Assembly (NCBI GenBank): GCA_025617375.2
Contig: JAMYGW020000001.1
Location: 930,001-994,000, forward strand
Length of the DNA: 64,000 nucleotides
Reading direction: 5' to 3'
Origin: Acarospora socialis
Taxonomy: Eukaryota; Ascomycota; Lecanoromycetes; Acarosporales; Acarosporaceae
The notes under the pieces: generated by a model
Told to the model about the DNA's origin: nothing
Seen by the model: the letters and a program-made list of their open reading frames with translations, nothing else
The model's database searches: none
Position numbers and translations under genes: made by a program
Part shown: positions 47,222 through 58,709 of the stretch, piece by piece
Position numbering within the stretch: the first letter of the stretch is position 1
Layout: each line of letters begins with the position of its first letter

Positions 47222-48553
47222 GGCGTCGTGATCCGAGTTAGTTTGGGTAGGGTTTTCGTGTTTTCTCTAAGCCCTGTTGAGCGTTGCAGGAGCGTGGTCG
47301 GAATCACTGGCCTTGTCTTGGAGTTGGCGGTGATAGTTCCTTTGGTGTTGAAGAAAGGTCTTGGGAGCGTAGGCGCTGTACCATATCATCTTCGTAGTAT
47401 TTTTCCAACATTGCCGTCGTTCTGCCCAGGGAGATTTTCTTCCGCACTTTCGGAAAGCAAGTGGTGATTGCGCAAGGGCATCCAGGTGCCACACTTTACG
47501 TGTAATTCATATTATAAGAGACCTGGCTGGACCTATAGTATCTTGTAGGTTTCTTCCGGCGAGAGAAAAGTAATACTACTCCGTGACAGGGCCTGCTGTT
47601 ATTGAAGCTAGGTTGCGGCTCTCTGTGGGCGGTGAGGAAGACAGACAGACTAGCGAAGTCGGTCCCACGGCGACTTCATCGCTTCGTCGCTCCCAGCAAC
47701 AGCCGTCCTAACCAAGTTGTCTGAACGTGAGTGCTGTTTGTAGTCGCGCAGATGAAGTGACTGATAAATGTCTCCGTGAGCTTTGGCAGCTCTGTTCATG
47801 AAAGCTGGCCATGGTTAGGATGCGCAGCCCTTCACGATGGAATACGGGTCTCTTCATGTATTTGAGTTGGTGACATGAGCAGACGCATGTGAATGGAACG
47901 GCCTTGACTCGGGAATCGTCCTGCGTGCGTCTGCCTGAATCTATGACTGCCGGATGATGAGTGATGTTGTTGGCTAAAATACTCCCTCATGTCGATGAGG
48001 TGTTGCCTATCTTGTCGAGTGAGGCAAGGGCTACTCCCGGCTGGCAATGGATCCTGCTATGCTGTTTTCATTTTCCAGGAAGGTGCTTTGAGCCTTTACT
48101 CTCGGCGCAGAACATGCTGCCTATATTCACTCTTGAAAGTAAGGTACCTGGCATGATCAGGGTGAACGCTCTCTTATAGCATGACTGAACTCACGTGCTG
48201 AATCTCGTGTGCCTTCCATGGTATATCTCCTTCCCGCCATTTCACGATTCACTCCTTTTACTTCATTGAGGATTTTCTTCATGTCTGCGGCGCTGTGATC
48301 TCTACTCAAGCAAGCAGCAACTCATTCCCATACATCCGCAGCAATTCGCTCCCTCTCTAACTCGAAATCTAAGCTTTTCAAGTTGCCTTGCTGCTATCTT
48401 GTGTCAACATAGCGGCGCAAGTTGCTGCTCAGTTCACCACCGCTGCCACTGACGCGGGACCCTGAACCCGGGCTGTTATTCGAGAGCCTTGTTCGGATGA
48501 AAGCCGTCTTCGAATACTCTCCTCTAGGTTAAGTACTCAAACTTGGTCACAAG
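47222..48553. other. Intergenic stretch upstream of the RS-rich gene
   Basis: About 1.3 kb. Only short overlapping ORFs. It should hold the 3' end of the C2H2 gene and the promoter of the next gene. No repeat or RNA gene was recognised. Confidence 0.4.
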
Positions 48554-50747
48554 ATGGAATCCGCGCCCATGGTATACGTCACGGGCGAACGGCAACAGGA
48601 TGGCACGATCATACTGAGGTGAGGGTTCCATACACGGTCACGTCATGACTTGTGCTTTCGTCTCCTGACCTGGATTCACTGCTAAACCTCCCTCTAGGTC
48701 TAACGCTGTGGAACAAGTCCCAGAAGCTCCCAAAAAGATGGAACCGGGGAAGATCTATGCCACCAGATTACCCGGTCGCAGCAGACCATCTTTCGTCCGA
48801 AAAAGGGTACAACCACCTAACCTCCGTTTGGGATTTAGTACTGGGACGGAAAAGCTCCTAATTCCGTATGCTCCACCTCGATCTCGATCAGTAGAGGCTG
48901 CTCCACGAGAGATACCAGTGGTCTCCGCACCTGTACCACCAACATACGCGATCGCACCTCCACCACAGCAGCTGCAGCTCGAGCACCCTGAAGTTCAAAG
49001 TACGGCGGCACCACAGCAGCCGGTGCAATTCGTACACACAGCTCCGTCCCACGCCCCTTCGCCTTTGGTGCTTGAACAACCACAACCGTCCTCTACTGTA
49101 ACAGCACAGGTGGTGACGCACCATGGTCGAAGGCATGATACCATTCTGCAGCATACCTGCGCGTCCTGTGGCAAGTTTCGATCTCCGAGTTATCATCATC
49201 GACATCCGCTCGGACCGAACGAGATCCCGAACCTAGGGATATGTCGGAAGTGTACGAAGGTGGAGACCTCAAGTGATGAGAGCACTGATGATGGGAGCCG
49301 CAGCCGCAGCCGCAGCCGCAGTCGCGAAGCTCGGAGACACAAGAGGTCGACAAGGAGGAAGAGACACAGCGATAGACGTCGGCGCAGTAGCTCTGAAGAG
49401 AAGCCACCAAGTGTTGAAGAGGTGATTCGAGTAACCAGACGCACTGAATCCCGTGGATCCAGGGAGCGGAGACGAAGCGAATCACGACGTCGGCGACATT
49501 CTCCATCGGGATCTGAAGGGAAAGCTCAGATTCAAGTATCATATGTCCCAGCCAGGAGAAACAAGGTCGAACCTCCACCTGAAAGAGTACATGTTGTGGA
49601 GCGCATCAGGTATATCGAGGCGCCGGAACATGAACGATCCAGATCGGAATCACGAGCGAGAGAGGAGTATGAAGAGGACGATGGATACGTGCGAGTCCGT
49701 CAACTTAGCCAGCCGCGTCGTCCTATCAAGTTCATATCTTACAGACAAGACGATGACGGACATATCATTGAAGAGCATCGTCCAGAGCCTACTCGGGCCG
49801 TTTCCCCAAGGCGTCAGGATCCGCACCTAGTACGACACGAAGAAGTATACCATCCTCGAAAATTAGAGTACCGGCAGCGACCGAGGAGAATAAGCTACGA
49901 GCAAATCCGCGAGCCTAGCCGTTCTTCTCGAGACTCTTTCGAACACGGCTACCACGCTGATATCCCATCCTATCCGCCATCTCGCTCCGTTCGCGTACTC
50001 CGAGTACACGATAGAGGATCGGAAGACGTCATCCGCGACAGCTGGGAAAGCGACTCCGCCGAAGTTGAACCGCCACGAGTCATGTTCGTATCAGCTGATT
50101 ACGCGAGACGCCATTCTCCAGTCGAAAGGCAGGACGAGGAAGGACTCCAGCCCATCAGGCGCCGACGCCGTCGTCGAGTCCGGGATCTCGATGATCTTGT
50201 GCTGAACAGACGTAACGAACTCCCCCACCACTCAATCGGTAAGTCCGACAACACCATCTAACCCCATCCATCTCCCACAGCAGCTAACAGACCTAACTCG
50301 CTTGACTCAGAACACCCTCTTCCACCACGCCACTACCGCGACGTCCGCGTCCCCACCCCTCCATCCGCCCAATGGCGTCCTCATGCACAAGAGCGCTACC
50401 TATCACCACCTTCACCACTACCCACATACCGCACACGCCACGACGACCTCAACCACATGTTCGAACGTGCCCGCCTCTCGCCCACAATCACCCCTCCACC
50501 AACACGCGGACGCGGGCATTCTCGCGCTCGAAGCCTCTCCCGCAGCCGCAGCGCGTCGACGTATCGGCCGCCGTTCTATCGGCGTGTTAGCGGTGACGGG
50601 ATGGAGGACGGTGAAGGCGAGGGGCCGGTTGGGTATGTGCGCCTGAGGGAGAGTGTGACGAATCCAGAGGACTGGGAGTGGGGGGTCGGGGAATTGCCCA
50701 TGCGAGAGGCGGCGCCGTGGGAGGGGGCGAGGTGGGTAAGGGGGTGA
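48554..50747 (+). CDS. RS-rich protein with a CxxC/CxxC zinc-knuckle-like segment
   Basis: There are three exons: 48554-48618, 48698-50238 and 50311-50747 (introns 79 and 72 bp), 680 residues. Exon 1 supplies the only usable ATG (MESAPMVYVTGERQQDG); the large exon begins without one. A compact segment near 175-206 has CASCGKF ... CRKC, the spacing of a treble-clef or zinc-ribbon fold. It is followed by an Arg-Ser repeat (RSRSRSRSREARRHKRS) and long basic/acidic low-complexity stretches with further RS and RRRRRRR runs. The tail carries another RS cluster (SRARSLSRSRSAS). The RS repeats suggest nuclear speckle or RNA-processing contacts, but no RRM is present, so function is inference. The exon 3 frame joins exactly after the GTAAGT donor. 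Confidence 0.85.
49296..49326 (+). repeat. CGCAGC hexanucleotide repeat coding for RS dipeptides
   Basis: Tandem AGCCGC units encoding alternating Ser and Arg within the RS-rich protein. Unit length keeps the frame. Confidence 0.7.
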
Positions 50748-52604
50748 GTGGTAAGCACGGGGCGATAGAGCAGGTATTCGACTGTATGAGTGGATTTCTT
50801 GAGAGAAAAGGGGAGAAGGGCTTGCTTGGTCTTTGGGTCGGATGGTCTTGGCGCTCGTCTCGCTGGCTACTGTCTGATGGGCACTTTGGGCTGGAGAATT
50901 TTGGCGTGTGGCTGGAATGCCTTTGGCTTGGTAAATACCTTCTATAGGGTTTGCTTCTTCGGAAGTCTCAATAATCCTGTAACGTACCTAGATCATTGGA
51001 TTCCAAAGTCTACGACGTAACAGCAATGAAGTGGGTACCTTAGACAATAATATAAAGTAGTGCATCCACAACCCACATGACTCCCGCTCCCGTACGAGAT
51101 ACCCTAGCGCAGGTAGAGCTCAACCGCACCGCACCGCAACCGTGGTGCAGCAGCACGTTTAGACGATGAGTATAAGTCCATACCTACATACCTAGGTACT
51201 ATTCCAACCCATCACAAGAACTCCAACACAGCTCCATAACAAAACAGCAGAAAGGAACGTAGCGTAGAGCAACACTGTTTTGACGCCCAAACCGGAGTGT
51301 GTCTGTGTCTGCCCTACTGGCGATGTTTTTGTTGGGCAAGGATCAATAGTCAGAATCACCATCGAAGTATCCATCCCTACAACCTACCGAGCAGGCATCG
51401 CATCCTCACTGCCTCTGCCTCTGCCTCTGCCTCTGCCTCTGCCTCTGCCTCTGCCTCTGCCTTTGCCTACCTATGCCCTAGTCTAATTGCCTATAGGTAT
51501 TCTGCATACTCGCACCTGTACACTTACCTATATTATCACCCTCCCCGCACATGGCTGGTGGGTTCGACAGAGAGACAGACAGACAGGTATGTAGCCAAAT
51601 TCACCCGACTCGAACCCTGATCTGCCGCTCAGCTCGCTCTCCTCTCCCCCACACCCAACTCCGTCTACAGTACTCGCTTCTCCAAGGGAGGGAGAGAGGG
51701 AGGGAGGTAAACTCCATCCTCCAGACCTTGCACTCGTACCAGTAGAGTACACACTCTCTCCACGCTCCCTCCTCCTAGTCTGTTCCGTTCGTTCCGTTCC
51801 CTAGTGTGTTTTTGGCGCCGGTGTCAGGAGCGATGGAGCAGACACTGATTACTCATCATCCAACCCGTCCAACGCATAATATAACTGGAGGATGCCGATG
51901 GCGCGGAGGTTTCGGTTTCGGGCGTCGTCGAGGGAGGTGGTACAGTGCCTTAGTTACACCAACGCTCTGATGACGGAAATCTACGTGGGGTGGGTTGCGC
52001 CGATGCTGCCGGGGCGGGCGTGCGTGCGTGCATGCGTGCGTGCAGCTGAGAGTTTGGACGGCGTTGCTTTTTGGTGCTTCGTTTGGCGTCAGGTAATGAT
52101 GTATGTGTATACAGGCTACAGCAGCAGGCAGAAACCGGGCGTCGTGTTTGCCTTGCACTATCGTGTGGGGGCGGAGTGGTATTTTCAGCATAGCTACCTA
52201 CGGTGGGTTTTGCAGAAGATCGGCAGTCGCGCGCGACGTGGGGTGGGGGCTGTGGAGGATCTTCACTTCACGGAGGCAGATTTGACGGTGGACAGGATTT
52301 CGTGATGGTGCGGAGAGAGTACAATGGATTATTAGAACTCTGTAGTATGAAAGGGTATTGTGAATTTGGTTCAAGTTCAGTAGCGTTACATGTAAGTTAA
52401 GACTTCCAACCATCGGTGAAATCCGTGCCGTAGCTGTCGCTCACTCCGTCCCATCGCTGAAAGCCGTCGACGCGGTGACAGAAACCCAACCATCGGCCAA
52501 ATCCGAACGGAAAGAAAATTAGACAAATGGTATAAACGCTTCGTAGTTCGTAAGATCATTAGGAATGGCTCAAGTCACACCATACCATATCATATCACAT
52601 CACA
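50748..52604. other. Intergenic stretch with simple repeats between convergent genes
   Basis: About 1.9 kb between the RS-rich gene (+) and the third C2H2 gene (-). It contains the hexanucleotide array at 51409-51468, a GGGA-rich patch near 51690-51710, a GTGC/GCGT run near 52018-52045 and, near 52403-52500, two copies of a short CAACCATCGG motif. No supported gene. Confidence 0.45.
51409..51468. repeat. CTGCCT hexanucleotide microsatellite
   Basis: Nine to ten nearly perfect tandem CTGCCT units, ending with one CTGCCTTTGCCTAC variant. Intergenic. Confidence 0.85.
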
Positions 52605-54347
52605 TCACTCCTCTTCCGCATCCGCATCCTCGTCACACTCGAGGAGCCTCCTCTCCTCCTTCAAGCCCGTCAGTCTGAACTTCCCACTCCCACTCGCACT
52701 ACCGTCCCCGACCCGCTCCAACAACCCTTCGCGTACCATCCACTCCCGCAACCCGACGTCCTCATTCCACGACAACCGCACACCGTCCCCCTTCTCAAAG
52801 TGCCGACCGACGTGCTCCATCCGCTCCTCCCACGAGCCGGCCCCTTCGAACGGCACCTTCCTCCCGCCCGCCTCCTCGCTCCTGCAGAAGCCACACTCGC
52901 TCTTCTCCGGCGTCTCCCGGCTCTTGACCCAACACCGCTGTCGGTCCGCTTCGAGCCTGGCCTCCCACCTCTCCCGTTCCGGCCTCGATGTTTTCGGCCC
53001 GGGCGCGTGCATGCGTCGGACGTGCTGCGTGAACAGGTCCTTGCGGTTGAAGTCGTTCGGCCGCGCCGGGTCGTGCGCACAGGCGCCGAGGTCGCAGCGC
53101 CAGAAGCCCAGCCGCAGGTGCTGCGAGGTGACGTGACGCTTCCATTCGTTCTTGGAGCCGAACGTGCTGTTGCAGCCGTACAGGGAAAATGTGCAGACGA
53201 ACGGCCGCGTGTGGGAGGTTTGGATGTGTTTGCGGTACTCCGAGACGGACTTGAAAGTTTTGGTCGGGTGGGTGGGGCAGGTGGTCGGAGAGTTGGTGGT
53301 GGCCGGAATTGCTTTGCTCCGTTTGGTGACCTTGTTGGTGCCATTGGACGACCGGGTGGAATTCCGTTTCGTGGTTGGGGAGGTGGGAGAGACGGTGAGA
53401 TCCTGTGTTGACCGGTACCGGCGACGCTTCCCAGTGGGTGGCGGTTGGTAGTCCGACACAACGTCTTCTTCGTCTCGAATGGAGCCTGGTGTCGACCCTT
53501 CGCCGTGGCTGGAGGAGCCAGTCCCTCCCTCGGAACGACGTTCCACGTGGATGGTCTCCGTTGGAAATTCATACGGTGTTTGGGTAGGCTCCAGGTAATA
53601 CTCAGCCTTCATTTCCATGTATCCATACTCCTCGCGCTGCTCTTCCGGTTCGGCATCGGGGTACTGTTGAACGTCTCGCAAAGCCACGCATGGGTCGCTT
53701 ACGGACCTATCATGAGAATAGTGGCCATCAAACCCTGGGCTGTAACCGATGCGCAGCTGACCGAGGTTCGGAGGCTGGAGATCATGTTCCATAGGATATG
53801 AGGTATCGAGTTGCCCGTACCCTCTCAGATGTCCAAGGTCCGTGTCACCCTGGCTAGTCCGTGGACTCCAGACGCTTCCACCGGAAGAAGATTCGTGCTC
53901 GGTGGCGGACCGGTCAACACTCCATGATCCCTCAGGAGAAGAATACCTTGGATGACCATAGTATAAAGGGTATGGCTCCTGCGCTTCATAAGGGCGATTA
54001 AAGTCCAAAGGCTTGAGGTTGCTGTTCTGTCCATCGGCTCTATAAGACTCTGGATTTAATCCAGGGGCGTATGCGGACCTGTCCGGGTCCAGGAGGAAGC
54101 GCTCCATGTTCGACATGATCTGTGTGTTTCGGTGTTGCAGAGGCACCTCTGTGCCGGAGATATTGATGATCCTGTTGGGCAACTTTCGCGAACCCATGAG
54201 GTTCCAGCCGGCCTCGAGGTCACCGCCAAAGGCGGAATAGGCGTAACCGTCGTTCAAAGGACCATTCTCATCGACATGGATCTGGGGCAGATCGGGAAAG
54301 AGCCTGAAGGAGTCCATGTATGACGGAGGCACGGAGAACGTGTTCAT
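52605..54347 (-). CDS. C2H2 zinc-finger protein, probable transcription regulator
   Basis: 580 residues from the ATG at 54347 (MNTFSVPPSYMDSFRLFP). The open frame continues upstream to 54428 but without an ATG, so this start is preferred unless a spliced 5' exon exists. The first 300 residues are disordered and acidic/Tyr/Pro-rich, followed by a basic segment (TGKRRRYRS, KRSKA) that could be a nuclear localisation signal. Fingers lie about 354-480: CPTHPTKTFKSVSEYRKH, CTFSLYGCNSTFGSKNEWKRH, CDLGACAHDP...LFTQHVRRMH, then CGFCRSEE...MEHVGRH. The second finger closely resembles GSKNDWKRH in the gene at 44264-47221, as does the late CGFC module. A C-terminal acidic tail (CDEDADAEEE) ends the protein. 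Confidence 0.85.
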   Translation of the reverse strand: MNTFSVPPSYMDSFRLFPDLPQIHVDENGPLNDGYAYSAFGGDLEAGWNLMGSRKLPNRIINISGTEVPLQHRNTQIMSNMERFLLDPDRSAYAPGLNPESYRADGQNSNLKPLDFNRPYEAQEPYPLYYGHPRYSSPEGSWSVDRSATEHESSSGGSVWSPRTSQGDTDLGHLRGYGQLDTSYPMEHDLQPPNLGQLRIGYSPGFDGHYSHDRSVSDPCVALRDVQQYPDAEPEEQREEYGYMEMKAEYYLEPTQTPYEFPTETIHVERRSEGGTGSSSHGEGSTPGSIRDEEDVVSDYQPPPTGKRRRYRSTQDLTVSPTSPTTKRNSTRSSNGTNKVTKRSKAIPATTNSPTTCPTHPTKTFKSVSEYRKHIQTSHTRPFVCTFSLYGCNSTFGSKNEWKRHVTSQHLRLGFWRCDLGACAHDPARPNDFNRKDLFTQHVRRMHAPGPKTSRPERERWEARLEADRQRCWVKSRETPEKSECGFCRSEEAGGRKVPFEGAGSWEERMEHVGRHFEKGDGVRLSWNEDVGLREWMVREGLLERVGDGSASGSGKFRLTGLKEERRLLECDEDADAEEE

Positions 54348-57300
54348 GTTTGTGGAAGGGGCGAGACTTGTTATTATCGGTGATTGATAATAATTGACTA
54401 CAGAGTTGATCAATTGTCCTGAAAGCAATCGTCAGCTCTGTCGGGCCAAAGAAGTAATAAAGCCGCCCTGCGTTGATACTTACAGGAATTGGTAAATAGG
54501 CGCATGTGGGACATTCCAAGTGTCAACACTAGAGTATATATATAAATTCAAACAACAGTGAACAAGATGATAACAGTGTGACAATGTTGGTGAAGCCGAT
54601 GTAGAGTATAAAGGTGAAGCTTGACGAAGGCTTCACACAGGGCAAACTGAGGATTTAATATCAGAAACGTTCCTCCTCCACCTCCATCGTCACACTCTCC
54701 GAGAGCTCCAAACATATGCTATGAAGCCGCAATGCAAGAAAGAGCCGCACTAGCAATTGGAGCCCGGGTCGTGCATGCACAACCATGTGTAGCCCCTGCG
54801 TGATATCTGACCAGACCGCTTGGGGGTCGGAGTCGACTCGAAAGCTGCATGGCGCAAGGCGAATTAACCAACTCAAAATCGCCTCGCGACACCATCCCGG
54901 TCAGCCACTAATGGGCGGAGGCTCGTTATGGAAAGATTACAAACACGTTGCAGGAAAGCACTGAGAGAAGAATAATTTAGTGTCCAACCAGCTTCTTCAT
55001 GTAAGAGGCTTGCTGACGCTTGCCAGTGTAGACCATCGATAAGCCAAATAAAGACTCAACACACACACTGCGACCGGGCGACGTCTTACAGTCAGTCTGG
55101 TTTGCTGAGGTGCAGAAACATGCACCCGATCGGCCTGCAATTTGGGGTCCATTTCGGCCCCCATGAATGTGATGTACCAGATCGTCGGATGGGTAGGTTC
55201 AGCTGGCAGTGTTGCAGAGCAGAGCCCTCGCTGCTGGTAAAATTATCTTTGCCCGTTGTACGAGATAGTCTAGTCCTCGGTAGGTACCGCAAGAACGGGC
55301 TTTGAAGGAGGAGGTGTGGTGGCATGAGCGTCAGACGTCGGCTGTGCCTGCGCCAACATCGACGATAAAATATGTGGGTGGGCATCGTTCGAGAAAGAAA
55401 GAGCTTCGAGACCGCAAGCACAACAGGAACGACCAATAACAGAAATGGGTGAATCAGTTGGATGACTCTCTTCTAGTGGTTGTAACGACAGCGGTGATGC
55501 TAGTAGCGGTGCGAAGCCCACCACCAGCGAGGTTCACGGGCGTTGTACCCATCGGTAGACCGCAGTTTGTCTGAACCCAAAGCAGGGATGGTTTAACGAC
55601 ATGCAAATGCAATAGGTCCGTTGAGGTTGGTGTGCATCATTATTGAGGAGGATGATGGAGTAATGCGTGGAGGCAGCGAGGGGTCGAGGAGTCTTTGATT
55701 GGTAGAAGCTGCAGCAGAGCCTCACCTAAGCCCGAACAGATAACAAGTACATTACTGTGTAGGTACTACCTTACCTATGGATAGGTACTCATCTGGTAGT
55801 CGACGGTAACCTAAGGTACAGCCAGCCATTTCCAACCTAATTGACGCCGACTGACCGACTCGTACTCGTACTCGTACGCATACTTGACTTGTACTCCGTA
55901 CCAAAAGTCAAACCAAACGGTATAGCCCCCATGGTAAACTGTCTCAGCCCCAGGGTCGAGAATCACTGCCTACCCGCCTGGCTGGCTGCTTGCCGCGCGT
56001 GGCTGACCGCAATTGTTCCGGGAGTCTCTACTGTCACCCGTCGCTTCTCCGTGCGAACCAACTCTCCATGTGGCGGTCAATACCTTACCAAATTACGGTT
56101 GTGCGATGCGCTTCATGCGGGAGGCATGGCCATGGGAAGCAGTTGGAAAGCAGGCCTAAATCAAGACGTGATCTTCCCCAAGCGCCCTTACCATCCGGAC
56201 ACCCATCCGGGGCAACCATGGGAACGAAAGATCAGTCTTGATAATCATCCTCAAACGATCTCATGCTGCTGGCGGACCTGGTTTCAGGGTTCGGGTCACT
56301 ATGTGTCAATCCTGATCGCTGATTGTTTTATCGAGTTGGGATTGCATCCCACTGGTTTTCTTTTGACAGTATGCAAGGCCTTGACCGAATGGCAATGCTG
56401 GTACAGTTTTCAGCTCTCACCTCTTAGCGTTAAGGATGATCACCATGTCGTGCGGTGTGTTGTCACTGCGGCATTTTTTATCCATCTTGCAGGTTGTTAC
56501 GGAGTAGAGGCGTGTACTGTGTGCCCGTCATTGTTCATGTTTTCATTTTCGAATCAACTGCAAGTCTCGTATCTCGGGACCTGGATCTCTCGATCGTCCA
56601 TCATGCTCAGGGGTCGGTCATACGATCACTTCAAGGTACCCTTGCTCCTAATTACTTACACGAGACCGGTGTGATTTCGAGCTTACTAGCAAAATTCTCG
56701 AATTCTTTTCTAAAAGGAGGCTCAACCAAACAGCAGGTCATTGGCAAAATTCTCGACCCAGCCGATCCAAGTTCCGGCCAAAAAGGTTATGCCTTTAGGG
56801 CGGACTCATATCGTGATCATGTCATATTATTGGCGTGCTTTCATCATGAATGGCTCCAGCAGTCCGGTCGCGTGACATGAGAATATCTTCTGCGCGGAAA
56901 TAACTGTTAGGGCTATATTTATGCATACCGCCAAAGTTCGATGGCTTTCACGCTTGCTTTGGAGGCTATCATTTCTTTTGTGACGCTCGGATTGACTGGA
57001 GTGCGCATGCTAAATTAGGTGTAGGGGCTCGATAAACGTCCATACCTCGTTGTGCCGGAGCTATGCCGCTTGTTACGTATTCGGTGGATTTGAGGTTTCC
57101 TGATCAGGCTTGAGGGTCTGGTTATTTTCTGTCATCACTTCTGTACACCGACATCATACAAAATTCCTAGACTGTAGGTGGTATTCTACCCCAATGACAG
57201 GGGAAACCACACCTCCTACACCCTCTAAAATCATCGTTTAAACCCCCAAGCTTTCGAGTGCCCTAAATACAGATGACGGCGGCTTGAACAAGCAGGCTCT

Positions 57301-57889
57301 ACCAGCACCGTGAGGATATTCTTCACCGCCTCTTCTGGGTGAGCAGATTCGGAAGACACCTATCTCTTAAACCAAAGCCATGATGTTGTTCCCCACCCTT
57401 CGGGCTATAAAATCCACATCACTACTCGCCAACTGTGGCTCCAACTTATCAATGTCGCTGTTACCTGGTCAAGCGCATGCCCTCGTCGGCAGGTTCGAGT
57501 GGAAGAAAACTGGGGCCTGTTCCAACCCCTGAGCGCCTCCTCGATCGGCACTTGCCCAGCACCGCTACAGTCTTTAGACGCTCCTGATCTCATCATACAG
57601 CCACAGAAATGCGAGACTTTACGTACGAGCACTCAATCAAACTAGTTCCTAGAATACAACACCAATAGATCGCCGCTGTGGACACAGAATGCATCCTGTT
57701 CTCCTCGCGCGGCATACATCTCTACTCGACAAGACGCCAGAGATGCAGCAGGCATCAAAGACGGTCGTCTCAATCCGGACGCTCCAGCTGACGACGGCGT
57801 CATACCGTGGCTAGAACATCCTTTACAAGCCTAAGCATGAGTCAACCAAAGCGACCTCTGCGCAGACCATAGACATACTCGACCGCATA
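54348..57889. other. Long gene-poor stretch
   Basis: About 3.5 kb. A frame at 55841-56674 starts at a non-ATG codon and reads like untranslated DNA. A minus-strand frame at 55270-55524 (84 residues) has a small GRSCCACGLEA segment but no neighbouring domain parts. CTCGTA repeats occur near 55860-55877 and TAGGTA motifs near 55760-55795. Nothing here is firmly supported as a gene. Confidence 0.4.
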
Positions 57890-58339
57890 GTGTGTTTGTC
57901 TCGATCATCCGCCTCAGCTACGAACGCATCCGCGGTAGCATCCACCCTTACGCCTTCATTCCCAAACCTACCTGCCCTTGAGTCTCGCCCGCGGTCAGGT
58001 ACAGCGCCGATGTTAGATCCCACAACTCCCTTGAGCGTTCAAGTCCAACACCTCTCATCGCATTCATCAAAGGAACCACGACATCCTCAAGGCCAAAGAA
58101 TGAGTAGCAGACGGCGCAAGACCCTTACATCAGCGTTCGACGTGTTAAGCAGGAAGGGAGATGAGACAGAAACGAGCAGACGAGAGAAGAATATTACTCT
58201 AGGACGTAGCAGTGGATGTGTTTCAGGTTATAAATTGAACGGCGCCCGACCCAGCGAACGTGAAATAGCAGTACAGAACTACAACATACAGACTCCACAT
58301 GTCCCATTCGTGCCTCCCCACCCTCAACTCTATCCCTAG
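57890..58339 (+). CDS. Uncertain small ORF
   Basis: 149 residues, Ser/Pro/Arg-rich with no recognised domain (RRRKTLTSAFDVLSRKGDE; tail HVPFVPPHPQLYP). An internal ATG before the RRRK segment might be the start of a shorter form. The composition is fairly protein-like and it is followed closely by a minus-strand small ORF at 58437-58709. It may be a chance frame. Confidence 0.25.
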   Translation: MCLSRSSASATNASAVASTLTPSFPNLPALESRPRSGTAPMLDPTTPLSVQVQHLSSHSSKEPRHPQGQRMSSRRRKTLTSAFDVLSRKGDETETSRREKNITLGRSSGCVSGYKLNGARPSEREIAVQNYNIQTPHVPFVPPHPQLYP

Positions 58340-58436
58340 TCCTCCCTCTATCTCTCAATTCACCCATCTTTGACGCTTGACTCTTTGACTCCTGACTCCA
58401 ATACTTCGAGAAGGCCCCCGATTCGCAGAATGTTCC

Positions 58437-58709
58437 CTACTCCTTCACTCCCTTCACTATGAACAAGACGTAACTTCCGTCGACACCCATCCCCAACACC
58501 TCCCTATCTTCGACCGAGTCCTCGCCGCTGAGGGATGGCTTCATGGTCGCTTTCCCATCTCGGGACTCGAAGCCCTCAAACTCCCCGTCCCGAACGGAAG
58601 CCTGATCCTCATGATAACGTCGCCATTCTTCGCAACGAATCCTCGCTCTTTTCATTGCTATCTCAGGCTTCAGCCCCTTTCTTAGCGAGTCCTCTCTGAT
58701 CACTACCAT
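58437..58709 (-). CDS. Small charged hypothetical protein
   Basis: 90 residues from a true ATG at 58709 (MVVIREDSLRKGLKPEIAMK). The first half is an amphipathic, basic/acidic helix-like segment (RARIRCEEWRRYHEDQ). The second half is acidic and ends in a short hydrophobic strand (GSYVLFIVKGVKE). No known domain was recognised. The balanced charge pattern and lack of low complexity make it more credible than neighbouring frames. Nothing in the surroundings indicates a role. Confidence 0.45.
   Translation of the reverse strand: MVVIREDSLRKGLKPEIAMKRARIRCEEWRRYHEDQASVRDGEFEGFESRDGKATMKPSLSGEDSVEDREVLGMGVDGSYVLFIVKGVKE

Noticed and set aside
52670-53572. 300-codon minus-strand frame and opposite-strand frames in the third C2H2 gene
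   Set aside because: Arg/Pro-rich shadow frames caused by high-GC coding sequence; the C2H2 fingers are in the 52605-54347 frame.
55841-56674. 277-codon plus-strand open frame
   Set aside because: It starts at a TTG; the first ATG is at 55934. The translated text mixes unrelated segments with no domain, low-complexity pattern or splice support. Most likely a chance frame in gene-poor DNA.
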